DNA of 64,000 nt, taken from positions 8,943,501-9,007,500 of the forward strand of contig NC_044590.1 in the NCBI RefSeq assembly GCF_901933205.1, in the 5' to 3' direction. The translations under genes were made by a program, and so were the position numbers. The notes below the pieces were generated by a model. The model made no database searches and had not been told where the DNA came from. It worked only from the letters and a program-made list of their open reading frames with translations. This stretch comes from Camarhynchus parvulus (Eukaryota > Chordata > Aves > Passeriformes > Thraupidae). Positions 54,120-64,000 of the stretch are shown one piece after another. The stretch's first letter is position 1. Each line of letters begins with the position of its first letter.

Positions 54120-55820
54120 ACTTAGATGCTGGGAATGGTGCTGGAAGTAAACTGGAGTGTTTTGTACATTTGTGCTGCTCCTGATTGGTTTTGCTTTCTC
54201 AGCTCATGGGCAGAGTTGACCCTCTAAGACTGTGAGCTGCCAAGTCTGTAGCACACTGCCTGGATCAGCTGGGATTTGATGCAGGCAGGACCAGGCAAGG
54301 GGGTTTGATCTGCAGAAAAGAGAGGGATTCATCTGCTCTAACATCTCACCATTCACAGTTGCCATGTTTCACACCTATGTGTCCTGTTGCACTTGGCCAC
54401 ACTGGAGCCAGTTTGCAAATTAATTGTTGGGCACAGGGTATGTCTGCCCCCTCACCAACAGCAAGGGTTTATTTTCTTTCACAGGAAAAAGCTTCTTTTG
54501 CTCACAACTTCTATTTGCAGGATTTTGAAACCCTCCACCTGCTCAGCCCTCTGCTACAGCACAGGACTCTCCTGTGCACCCACAGTGTCCCTGGAGCTTT
54601 GGGGAGCCTTGGCTCAGCAGACCCCAAGTGCTGAGCTGCAGCCAGCCCTGGGCTGGTAATGCAGGAACACTGGCACCACTGTGCTCCTCAGTTATTTTCT
54701 CAAAACACAGATTACCACCTTGTGGTTCGCCCAGAGCAGTGGGAGGTCAGTGGTGGTGCTGCTTGGCCTCTGACAGTGCTGCTTTCAGGGCTACACCCTT
54801 TCCATCTCAGATGCGGCTTTTGTGATTGCAACAGACACTCTTACAACCAGCTAAACAAAGGACAGGGAAATCACTGGAAGAAATACTTCCCAGAACCAAA
54901 GCAGAGCACAGCCAGAGGTCCTTTAAAAGCTTCTGCTTGAACAGAAAGGCCATAAAAACCCCATGGCCTCCTGTCCTGCACAGAACAAGCTGTTCCCACT
55001 AGCCTGGGATTACCTTTCCCTTCCATGCCAGAGATGCTTTTTACTCTGCAGCTCCTTACAGATCCACTCCACTGGATGGCTCCATGCAGCTTGCAGAGCC
55101 TGCTGAAATACGAGTTTTGGATGATCCCTCTCTGTTCCTGCCTGCTGAAAAAGGTGCCACAGGGCTGGGAGTTCACAGCCCTGCCAGCCAGGCTGCAAGT
55201 GCAAAATGGAATTTCTTTATAGAAAGCTGGAACTACAACCAAAACCCAAGCCAGCACACAGTTCCCAGAGCAGTCTTAGGAATAAGGGTCCACATTACAG
55301 TTTGCATAATGATTTGGAGACCTCAAGTTTTATCAGTTGGATCCAGTGTCAGTCCTGCAAAATGTGCTGGAGCAGCCCAGTTCCCTGGGTGAAGCCTGCT
55401 TGCTGCTGGTGTTGGGTGGGATCCTGAAAGTCCCCTGAGTGCCATGGGAATCATCAACTGGCATCCAGTAGTTATTTTTACTATGAACCATCAGAGCTGA
55501 CATCAGCCAAAGGCTTTAGGGCCATTCCTATGCAGTGCCATAAACCAGGAATTTTAAACAGCCCATAAAAATGTCAGCCCAGAATAATGGCAGAGCAGAG
55601 GGAAACTTCCAGGCTGGATACACACTTGAAAGGCCATTGGGAGAGCAGGTCTTATCATAACTATCAAAAATAAACAGGCCAGCCAAGTGGAAAACTGTGG
55701 GAAATGTGGGTGGCCCTGCAAGTGTGGCTGGGTGGGTTTTAAATGGTTGTGAAAATGCCAAATCTTGGTCTTTGGGGTTTTTGGTTTTGTTTTTCTTGGA
55801 CTATTTTTCTTCTTTCCGTT
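54120..55820. other. Intergenic stretch 3' of PIGT, no gene recognised
   Basis: Short open frames on both strands only. No splice-bounded exon or recognisable repeat before the CR1 fragment at about 55.83 kb. Confidence 0.5.
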
Positions 55821-55829
55821 GGGTTACTC

Positions 55830-56125
55830 AGTACAGGAGAGACATGGAGCTCCCCAAGGCGAGTCAGGAGAGGGCTGTGAAGATGGCATCTCTCTTACAA
55901 GGAAATCTGAGGGAGCTGGGGCTGTTTAGGCTGGAGGAGAGATGATGGAGAGGGGAGCTTGTCACTGCCTGTGAGCAGCTGCAGGGAGGTGTTGTGAGGA
56001 TGGAACCAGGGTGCAGGACAGTGGGATGAGGTAACAGGAACACTGGAAGTTTCACGTGGACATGAAGAACTTTACTGCATGGGTGAGTGGAACAGACTGC
56101 ACTGAGATATTCCCGTGCCCCTGGA
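55830..56125 (+). mobile_element. CR1 LINE fragment, plus orientation
   Basis: Diverged but recognisable CR1 3' region: GACATGGAGCT, GAGGGCTGTGAAGATGGC, GGGAGCTGGGGCTGTTTAGG, CTGGAGGAGAG, and GAAGAACTTTACTGC with GTGGAACAGACTGC. This corresponds to the part of CR1 just upstream of the 3' terminus. The 5' end is truncated, as is usual for CR1, and no reverse-transcriptase frame survives. Confidence 0.75.
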
Positions 56126-56171
56126 CATGATGATCCAGAGCACTGTGCTCGAGGGGACCCAGTGGGGCAGG

Positions 56172-56256
56172 GGGCTGGAGGGATGGTCTGGAGGGATGGT
56201 CTGGAGGGATGGCCTGGAGGGATGGTCTGGAGGGATGGTCTGGACGGATGGCCTGC
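56172..56256. repeat. 13-bp minisatellite, about six to seven units
   Basis: Tandem GGAGGGATGGTCT units with minor variants (GGCCT for GGTCT; one GGACGG). It lies between two CR1 fragments of opposite orientation and may have grown from CR1 sequence. Confidence 0.92.
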
Positions 56257-56337
56257 AGAGGTCCCTGCCCAGCCCTGCTGTCCTCCGTGCTTCTGAGGCA
56301 GCACTGCACAAGGTGCAATGGAGCATGCAAACACAAT

Positions 56338-56765
56338 TGAATAATAACCACGGAATATGCTGAGTTGGAAGGGACCCACGAGGGTCCTCAAGTCCAACTC
56401 CTGGCCCTGCACAGGACACCCCAGGAATCCCACCCTGTGCCTGAGAGCGGTGTCCAAACGCTTCTAGAACTCAGGCAGGCTCAGGGCTATGACCACTGCC
56501 CTGGGGAGCCTGTTCCAGTGCCCGACCACCCTCAGGGTGAAAATCCTTTCCTAATATCCAGCCTAACCCTGCCCTGACCCAGCTTCAGGCCATTCCCCCG
56601 GCTCCTGTCACTGCTCATGACAGCCAAGAGATCGCAGCTGCCCCTCATGAGGAAGCTGTAAGCAGCGCTGAGGACCGGAGCCACCCCTCGTGAGGAGGCT
56701 ACAAGCAGCGCTGAGCTCTCCCCCACAGCCTCCTCTTCCCCAGGCCGAACAGCCCAAGCATAGCT
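56338..56765 (-). mobile_element. CR1 LINE fragment, minus orientation
   Basis: The 3' end lies at the left, marked by GAATATGCTGAGTTGGAAGG and CAAGTCCAACTCCTGGCCCT. To the right, the reverse complement reads through the standard CR1 order: GAGCCTGTTCCAGTGCC, CTTTCCTAATATCCAGCCTA, CTTCAGGCCATTCCC, then CCTCCTCTTCCCCAGGC. Well preserved over about 400 bp. An internal imperfect duplication of about 50 bp (AAGCAGCGCTGAG occurs twice) lies near 56655-56720. Its right edge touches the BLCAP CpG island. Confidence 0.88.
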
Positions 56766-56799
56766 CATTATAAGAACCCACAAACACAAAAATCTTTTC

Positions 56800-57240
56800 A
56801 CAAAACGCGAATCCGGCCGCGGCCGGCTCCCAGCGCCGCCCCGCCGTGCGCAGGCGCAGCGCCGTCGGCGCAGGCGCAGCAGCCGCCGCGCGGGGCTGCC
56901 CGGACCCGCCTGAGGAGCGGCCGCTGCCCGCGCCCCCGCCCCGCCGGCCGAGCAGCAGCGGCAGCAGCGCCCCGCGGCCGGCAGCGCTCCCGGGGACAGC
57001 CCCGCTCCCGGGGACAGCCGCCCGGCCGCCTGGAGAGGCCTGGCAGGCCTCTCCCTCCTTCCTCAGGGCGGCCCCGGGATGGCGGCGTGAGGCGGTGAGT
57101 ACGGGCCGGGGCCCAGCGGCGGGGCTGGTGGAGCGGGGCATCGCTGCGAGCTCCGGGGGTCGGCCGGGGGAAAGTGGGAAGGTTTGTCCCCGCCGAGGAG
57201 CCCCGCGCTCGTAGCCCTGAGTGCGCCGGGATGGAAAAGG
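56800..57240 (+). promoter_or_regulatory. BLCAP: BLCAP CpG-island promoter and non-coding first exon
   Basis: Dense CpG, with CGCAGGCGCAGCG repeats (about 56850-56880, NRF1-like TGCGCAGGCGCAG). A consensus splice donor GGCG|GTGAGT puts the end of a non-coding exon at 57094, consistent with BLCAP, whose coding sequence is in a single downstream exon. The start of the exon cannot be fixed by eye. Confidence 0.65.
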
Positions 57241-60200
57241 CTTCAACCGACCCTGAGCTCGGTGCCAGCATGGAAATAACAGCACTGTGTGTGCCCCCCC
57301 TCCCTTCCTGCTGCTCTCGGCCGCGAACCTGTCTAGCTCTCGTTAGCGCCTTCTGAAAGGAAAGCCGGGCCCGTTTCTCCCCAGGGCAGCACAATGCTCT
57401 GACAAGCTTTTGTCCAGGTAGCTGGACAGGGATGGGCCCTGTGGGTCCCTTCCATCCCGGGGTATTCTGTGATAGTCTGTGAATACAGACTGTTGTGCCT
57501 AGCCAGGCACCCTCCCCGAGCACCCATACATGCTTTGAGCCAGATACGAAGTGAGTTTACAAGCTGTGCTGTCATACCAACATTGCTCATGATATCCCAG
57601 ACATGCAAGTGCAAGAGAAGAGGAAAAACAAGCTCTTAAATGCAGTCCACATGATGCTGAACTCTCCCATACTTCTCTGGTGCTGAAACATTTCAATGGA
57701 CCCTGCAAGTACTGTCATAGTGCAGTAACCTTTGTCTTTCCAAACTGTAGGAGATAACTCCTCATAGCTGCCCAAACAGCATTTTTGCCTTTCCTCATCT
57801 GTGATGCAGAAAACTCACCCTTATCAGGCTGTATTTGGACCTCTGAAGCCTGCTGAAGGCACAAAAGGTAGAAAAGAGGTCCAAATTAAAACTACTTTTC
57901 TCAGGGAACTTGGAATGGGCCTGGAAGTTGTGGTCTTTGGCAGTTAAACAGAGGCAGAAGGTGGGAATGAGGACCTCTGAAAATTAATGAATTGGTACAA
58001 ATGCAAGTACTAATACTTCAGATGACAGCTGTGACTGCTGACGTCTCTTCCCATCACAGAGCTGGCTGACTTAAGAGCTTCTGCTCCTCTGATTCCTGAT
58101 GATTTCCAGGCCCATTTCAAGCTCTCTGAGAAAAACAATTAGTTTTAGTTTGGATCTCTCCTCTGCCTTCCTGCTCATGGGTGGAGAAGGATTCACCCTG
58201 GTGCTGTGAGGGCATTGCAGTCCAGATGGAGTGAGCAGTGCCCCTGGACAAAAGCTCATCCATTCCCCACAGGAATGAAGCTCTGAGGGCAGCTTTGGAA
58301 GTGGTGACAAGAGTGGCTCAACAGAGAGCCTCCACTTTTCACCAAGTGGGTTGCTTTGGCTTGTGTCTAGCTTGAGAAATCAGAATACTAACCCCAAGGC
58401 TTGGTTAGTAAAGCTCTTTTTGGAAGCTGTTGTGATTATATTGCACCATTTCTGACTCTACACAAAGTGTCCAAGGCATGATCCAAGACTAGGGTAAGGC
58501 CTTTGCCAAAAAGTATAGACTCACTCTTTCCAGCTGAGTCATACCAGCAGATAAAGCTATAAAAAAAATTGAAATAATAGTGGCAAGGCTAAAAAAAACC
58601 CTAGAGAAGTTAATCCCTGCTGCAAATAGGTCTTAAAGTTTGAGCAGTTATGGTTCTTGGGTTTACGACAGAGGGTTGGCATCTGGGAAGCTGGTCTGCT
58701 GTTGCTTTTCTTAGCTGAACTCTTCAAACTTGTCACTTGATAGTTCTTCAGCTCTCTTTTTGTCCCAGTGCTTTAGCTGTTGTGTATTTTTCAGCAGCTG
58801 TTTTGGGTGCTGTGTGACATTTGAGTTGGTTCTGAGCACACGCTGGCAGTGTGAAGCACTGCCCACACACATCAGTTGGTATTTGTGACAGGGTTTTAGA
58901 TTAAAACAATTCCAAGCAGACAGGTGAGCATTGTAGGTAAGAAACACATCCCTGAGCCTTTCTTCAGTTTATGTGCACTGGATAACTTGAGAGACTTTTA
59001 TCTAACCAGTGTGGCTTTTCATCACAAGCAGAGATTTCAGCTTTTGGGAAAGGGGGAGGATGAACCCAGCACGCCCCAATAAAAAGGTTACTCAAGTGTT
59101 TTACTGCAGACCTTCCAGCTCTCAGCCTGGGAGACTCTTTCTGTAGCATCTGCTGGGGGGTTCTGTGTGGACAGCACTGGCTTAAAGGCTGCCTTTGTAA
59201 GGGCTGAACAAGCTCACCCTTGAAGTGCTTAGGGAAAGCTGGCTGATTATTCTCCCCTTGCAGGGTAAATGGACTGTTAAAGAATTCAAATGTTCTTGAG
59301 AAAGGTACAGACTTGGTATTGACATACTGATGTGCCAAACCCGTGGTGTAGGAACACCTCTCCGTGTGTTAATTGCTGAGTTAGTGTGTAGAATATGAAG
59401 GAACAGCTTGCTAGCTCCTCACATGGATTTATTCCAAAACGTGACTGATCCATTGCAAAGCAGTGCTCTGTGCTACTCACTCTAGACCTGTCATAATTGA
59501 GATTTTGTTTCTGCTTGGGAAAGGTCTGCTGCTGCCTTTGCACTGGAATTCCAAAATCCTCCGCACAAACACACATCAGTAGGACCTGAATGTTTTTGGG
59601 AGGGAAGATGACAGAAGGGAGGGCTGGCAGTGCAATGGAAGCCAGCTAATAAGCATGTGGAAAATTGCTGGTGCTTGCTTATTAAGGAGGTGTGCAGGGA
59701 ACCTCCCCTGGCTGCTCCTCTGCCTGCAGGAACTGACAGGAGAGGCTCTGGCAGCACGTGGAGATCAGACTGGGACACAGTGGGAGCATCACCAGCTGTG
59801 CTGCTGAGGGGTCTGAAGTGAGTTCAAGTGGCTCCAAGAGCTGTGGAGGGGTGAAAGGAGGAAGTGGGAAGGAGCTGTCAGGTAAACATGAGTGGCCACC
59901 AAATCAGGTGACATGAGGAGCAGCACAGGGGCAGGTTTGGGGATAGTGGGACACGGGGCTGGCTGAGGCAAGAGGTGAGTCAGGCAGGGGAGAAACAAGA
60001 GCAGCTGGCTGAGGGAAAACAGGATGCAGTTGTGAAACCAGTCCTGTTGGGTGACAGGTTATTATTTGCTCTGGAACATGGTAATCTTTGGCTTGGGTTG
60101 TGAGAAGGGGACAAAGACAACAAGGTAGGAATCTTTAATTTGCAAATTTCACCTTGCTTGAGAACCCATGCAAAACCAAATATTGTTGTGGCTTCCAGAA

Positions 60201-63073
60201 GGATCTGCCTGTCCTGGGCATGAAGGAGAATGTTCCCTGCTCAGTGAAGAGCTGATAACAGGAGGTGCTGTTTCTCTTGGATCAATAGAGTGTAAAGAGA
60301 ACTCAGTCTCAGTGCCAGCTGTACAGAGAATCTCTAGTGAAGAGCACATATCTTACTGGTGGAAAGTCCCTTGAGGGAGACAGAGCTGTAGCAGCCTCCT
60401 GTAGTAAGTACTTGGTCTAGGATCAGCTGTGGGATACAGCAGAGGGCCCTCAGCCTTCAACTGGTTGGTAGTGAAGGGACTCCTGAGAATAAAAGCAAAG
60501 TGAGTACAGATACAAAGAGCAGCTGTTTGAATGGCTGCATTTGGCAGAAATCCAAGAGGTTTGCAGGTTGAAGAGCATTGGCATTGAAACCTCATAGTAA
60601 GAATAACTGCTATTAAATGGTTCTTTATTCTGCAGTGGTTGCATTGATTGCTACAAGCAACTGGTTCTTGCAGGAAATACTGATATTTAAAAATGAGTAA
60701 CTTGTTGTGAGATGGCTTTGTGTTTATAGGAACTGCTTAAGTAAAGCTTAGACACTTAAAATTAACTCAGTATTTAGAATGTTGTTGTTAAGAGCATTGT
60801 AGGAGTGAGGAGGCCAGACCATGAAGTACAAAGTGTAGCTACAACACAAATTATAATAATTTTCTTACTGTAGTCAGCTGTAAAGTTTGGGGCTAAAGGC
60901 TCAATAGTGACATATGACCCTATAAAAGCTGAGAGATTTGTGACATTAGTACTGAAAAATTCTAGTTCTTTGTTTCAGCCTTGTGCTACTTAACAGACAC
61001 ATTCTTTACCCATTTCTTTACTCTGGAGACAGAAAACCTGAAGCAAAGTAAGCACTTTAAACTGAAGTTTTGAGAACAGCTCACACAAATTGCCACAGAA
61101 GTCAAGCTGATGCAGCTTAGGGCTGGATCTGGTAAAAACATAACATGGTGTTTAGGCACTGATTTTTAATGCTTGATGTTTGGAGCACTTGTGAGAAAAA
61201 AAAATGCAGGAAACTTCAAGAAGGGAACATTTCAGGAGGATTAAAGCAGCTGCAGATCATTGATTTAGTAAAACTTTACTGCATTCAATGCAGTCTGAAC
61301 TGAAAAGTTGGGTGATGGGGTTTGATTACCTTCCTGTTCAAATATTTGTTGTTAGATTTTTTTTCTCACCATTCTTCCCCTTGGAAAAAAGTTCTGTAGT
61401 ACTTCTGTGGTATTGTTTACTCCAGAGACATCTGAGCAATTCACAAAGGCAAGCAGACAGCATGCTTTGTTATGAAATGAGTAATAGCTAATTCCAGTTT
61501 ACAGATGGGGGAAAAGGCTTGGGACTAGAATTGCCCTTAAAGATGCAAGTGAGTGACCTGCCTAAAACAGGACTAACACTGGGAGCTTTATTCCTGTTAC
61601 TTGGCTTTATCTGTACTGCAGCATAAAGTAACTTTTTCCTTACTCTTTTGCTACTGAACTGTAGCTTAGTTTTACTAATTGAACTCCAGCTGCTCTCTCT
61701 GCTGGAGAGCACTCCCTTGCAGGAGCACCAGCACAATGTACTTTCCCCACATAATGTTTGTGCTGGTGGAGATGTTGGCCTGCATTTTCTTACTGACATT
61801 AAAGTAAAATAGATGGTGCTGCTCAGGATGGCAGCGTTTCCTGCTGCTGACAGCAGAGCCCATTCCTACCTGTGAGACAAGTCAGACCTCAGAGTTCTTT
61901 TGGAAGAGAACCTTTGTGGTTTTCTCTTGGCTTTTCCCTGCAATCCCTCATTCTCCCTCCCTTTGCCAGGAAATCCCTTCTCCTGCCAACAGGAGCCAGT
62001 GGAATGTGCTGTTTGTTTACATTCTCACTCCTTCATCCTACTAACCTTCCCACCCCCCAGCTGTAATCCTGACAGGCTCGGCTGAGCCCTTCATCCTTCT
62101 GAGGGATCACTGCTCCATTGAGTAATTGCACATACAAAGCTTTCTGCAAGGAGCTGTCCCCACCAGACTCTTCTTGGTGGGGGTGAGGCATTTATTGTTT
62201 TTAAAGCTGTTTGAAATTCTTGAAGGGGTTTGTAGTGCTTCAAAGGAAAAAACAAAAGCACACATTAAATGTCATTGAGGTGGTTGCTAAAGGTAGGAGC
62301 AGGTTTTCTGGACTTGCAGCATGCTGCCATCCCTGCCTAGGAAAGCCCTTAAAGCCCAGTTTCCAGAGGGTTTTATAATAATCCAAGTGAGGAAATCCTG
62401 TGTTTACAGCACTTAATGGAAATTGCCATTCTGAGCCTGTCCCCTGGTTTGATCTATTCACATACTTCATCTTATCTGATGAAGCTGTTTAGCAAGGATT
62501 ATAAATCTTTAAGCTGGGACTGTCCTCCCCTTTGTTTTACAGCCTGGACACTGCTAGGGCTTTCCTGGGTACCTTGATGTGTAGCTGGTCTGGTGCTGTC
62601 CTGCTGGAACACTTTATTGTTTGTGTGCAGAACAATTCCTTACACTAAGGAATTGTGAATTCCTTAACACTTCTCTGTAGCACCAAATAATGATTACCCT
62701 TCAATTGCATTTCTTTATATCATCATTCCAGCCTTTGCACTGTCTTGTGTGTAGGGAAGGCTGTGGCAGCTTGTTTCCCATTTCCACCTCTCCCTTTCTA
62801 TCCAGCACTGTGCTAAAAGGGTCTCACTTGTTAGCCTGGATAAAGGCCTGAGGAACAGAGCACACAGGATGCACTTCTATACCAGCATTAACTGACCCTG
62901 TCCCCAGCTGAGTGGTTCAGAAAGCTTTTCACCAGCTCCAAAACACACCAGAATTTAGTACTGGGAGTTCAACCATCAGCATATGATGCTTGGGAGTAAA
63001 TGAAGCTTTAGAAGAATGTCAGTTAATTTTTTTCCCTGCATTCCGAGAGTCTGACATTTCCTTCTCCCTACAG
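57095..63073 (+). other. BLCAP: BLCAP first intron (about 6 kb), no NNAT
   Basis: Bounded by the donor at 57094/57095 and the acceptor TTCTCCCTACAG ending at 63073. Contents are a CR1 3' end near 57.43-57.49 kb and otherwise unremarkable AT-rich sequence. In eutherian mammals this intron hosts the imprinted gene neuronatin; no open frame here resembles it. Splicing partners are inferred from the BLCAP gene layout, and other non-coding 5' exons could exist. Confidence 0.6.
57425..57487 (+). mobile_element. CR1 LINE 3'-end fragment
   Basis: GTGGGTCCCTTCCATCCCGG followed by GTATTCTGTGATAGTCTGTGA is a typical CR1 3' terminus, plus orientation. Upstream similarity fades quickly. Confidence 0.7.
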
Positions 63074-63158
63074 AGCAGCCTGCCCTCCGGAGGAGTTGCT
63101 GGAGCCTGTTCTGGAGCACATCTGACTGCTACTGCCCACGAGGCCCCAGCCAGCCACC

Positions 63159-63422
63159 ATGTACTGCCTTCAGTGGTTGCTACCTGTCCTGCTCATACCC
63201 AAGCCCCTCAACCCAGCATTGTGGTTCAGTCACTCGATGTTCATGGGATTCTACCTGCTGAGTTTTCTCCTGGAACGGAAACCTTGCACAATTTGTGCCT
63301 TGGTCTTCCTGGCAGCTCTATTCCTCATCTGCTACAGCTGCTGGGGGAACTGCTTCTTGTATCACTGCACAGGATCCCAGTTACCGGAATCAGCTCACGA
63401 TCCCAGCATAGTGGGCACCTAG
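63159..63422 (+). CDS. BLCAP: BLCAP apoptosis-inducing factor (bladder cancer-associated protein), 87 aa
   Basis: An intact 87-codon frame with no intron, preceded by an acceptor at 63073 and a short 5' UTR (63074-63158) with a strong Kozak context (GCCACCATGT). It matches vertebrate BLCAP at full length, with a few changes confined to the C-terminal tail ([10 protein letters not shown] and DPSIVGT). Two hydrophobic segments are seen: one around residues 19-33 and one at [17 protein letters not shown] (about 45-61). A Cys-rich end follows the second. BLCAP is a tiny membrane protein that reduces growth and promotes apoptosis; its mechanism is not settled. The codons for Tyr2, Gln5 and Lys15, which are A-to-I edited in mammals, are encoded here in unedited form (TAC, CAG, AAG). 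Confidence 0.98.
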   Translation: MYCLQWLLPVLLIPKPLNPALWFSHSMFMGFYLLSFLLERKPCTICALVFLAALFLICYSCWGNCFLYHCTGSQLPESAHDPSIVGT

Positions 63423-64000
63423 AAAATCATAATCTTCCAGTCTGCTGAGGGCTCTTGTTTTGCTTTTTAAAAAAGGGGTGGGCCTGGGGAGGAGGGGGGT
63501 GTTGGGTGTGGGACTGGAGTAAGGACAACCTATTTCCTGTAACTGTGCGTGGACTGGAGTGGCAAATTCTTCCCACTCTGCCTGTGAAATCGACTCGTTT
63601 ACTGTGTGAACTCTGGCAGCACCACCTGCTTTTTTAGGAGCAGAAGTCTTTCTTTTTCTTTCCCGTATCACCGGGAGCAGACACCAGCCCTCTCAACTGA
63701 GAACTGCTGGAAGCCTAAGCTGCTGGCCCCTGCCCAGCTGGGAGTGCTGGAGTTGTGTGTCACTTGTCTGCATTAGGCCATGGTGGTCTAACTCAGGGCT
63801 CTTGGCCCACTGATCCTGCTTGAATAGCTACAAGATTCTCTCAGTCTCTCTTTGTGGGGAGCCAGCCTTCCCACCTTGCTGATCAAGGGCGAGTGCAACA
63901 GCTCACAAATGGACTTGGCCAAAAGCTGCTGGAGCCAGAGGCAGTTGAGTCATCTCCTCCTGCTCAGCCTGCCAAAGAGATGTGTGCACTGCCCAAGTGC
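63423..64000 (+). other. BLCAP: BLCAP 3' UTR, runs off the window
   Basis: Sequence after the BLCAP stop. No AATAAA or ATTAAA is present up to the window end, so the transcript continues beyond it, as expected for the long BLCAP 3' UTR of other vertebrates. Confidence 0.6.

Overview
The window is nuclear DNA from a bird, probably a songbird. The evidence is vertebrate split genes with GT-AG introns, CpG-island promoters, CR1 LINE fragments as the recognisable interspersed repeats, a low repeat load, and proteins closer to chicken than to mammals (for example the syndecan-4 ectodomain). The gene set SDC4, SYS1, DBNDD2, PIGT, BLCAP matches human 20q11-q13 genes and points to the bird counterpart of chicken chromosome 20. 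No prokaryotic, viral or CRISPR features were seen.

Layout: (1) 1-2.75 kb, no gene. (2) 2.75-20.2 kb, SDC4 on the minus strand: five coding exons, a 13.5 kb first intron with three tandem-repeat arrays, and a CpG-island promoter backed by a 270-bp purine tract. (3) 20.8-25.9 kb, no gene; it ends in a degenerate duplicated block. (4) 26.3-28.6 kb, SYS1 on the plus strand, three exons. (5) 28.6-36.2 kb, a complete three-exon neuritin-family gene on the minus strand, between SYS1 and DBNDD2, where I know of no neuritin gene in human. (6) 36.3-39.9 kb, no gene. (7) 40.1-46.5 kb, DBNDD2 on the plus strand, four coding exons. (8) 48.7-54.1 kb, PIGT on the plus strand, twelve exons, with an apparent one-base reading-frame break at the end of exon 11. 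(9) 54.1-56.8 kb, an intergenic stretch with two CR1 fragments in opposite orientation and a minisatellite. (10) 56.8-64.0 kb, BLCAP on the plus strand: a non-coding first exon, a 6 kb intron without NNAT, an intronless coding exon, and a 3' UTR that runs off the window.

The genes do not form a pathway. Three products use the secretory route: SYS1 is a Golgi membrane adaptor, PIGT is a subunit of the GPI transamidase that attaches GPI anchors, and the neuritin-like protein is itself a predicted GPI-anchored substrate. SDC4 is a cell-surface heparan-sulfate proteoglycan. The main points for follow-up are the extra neuritin paralogue, the PIGT frame break, a perfect 75-bp duplication shared by the DBNDD2 3' flank and PIGT intron 2, and two unexplained open reading frames beside or inside the neuritin gene.
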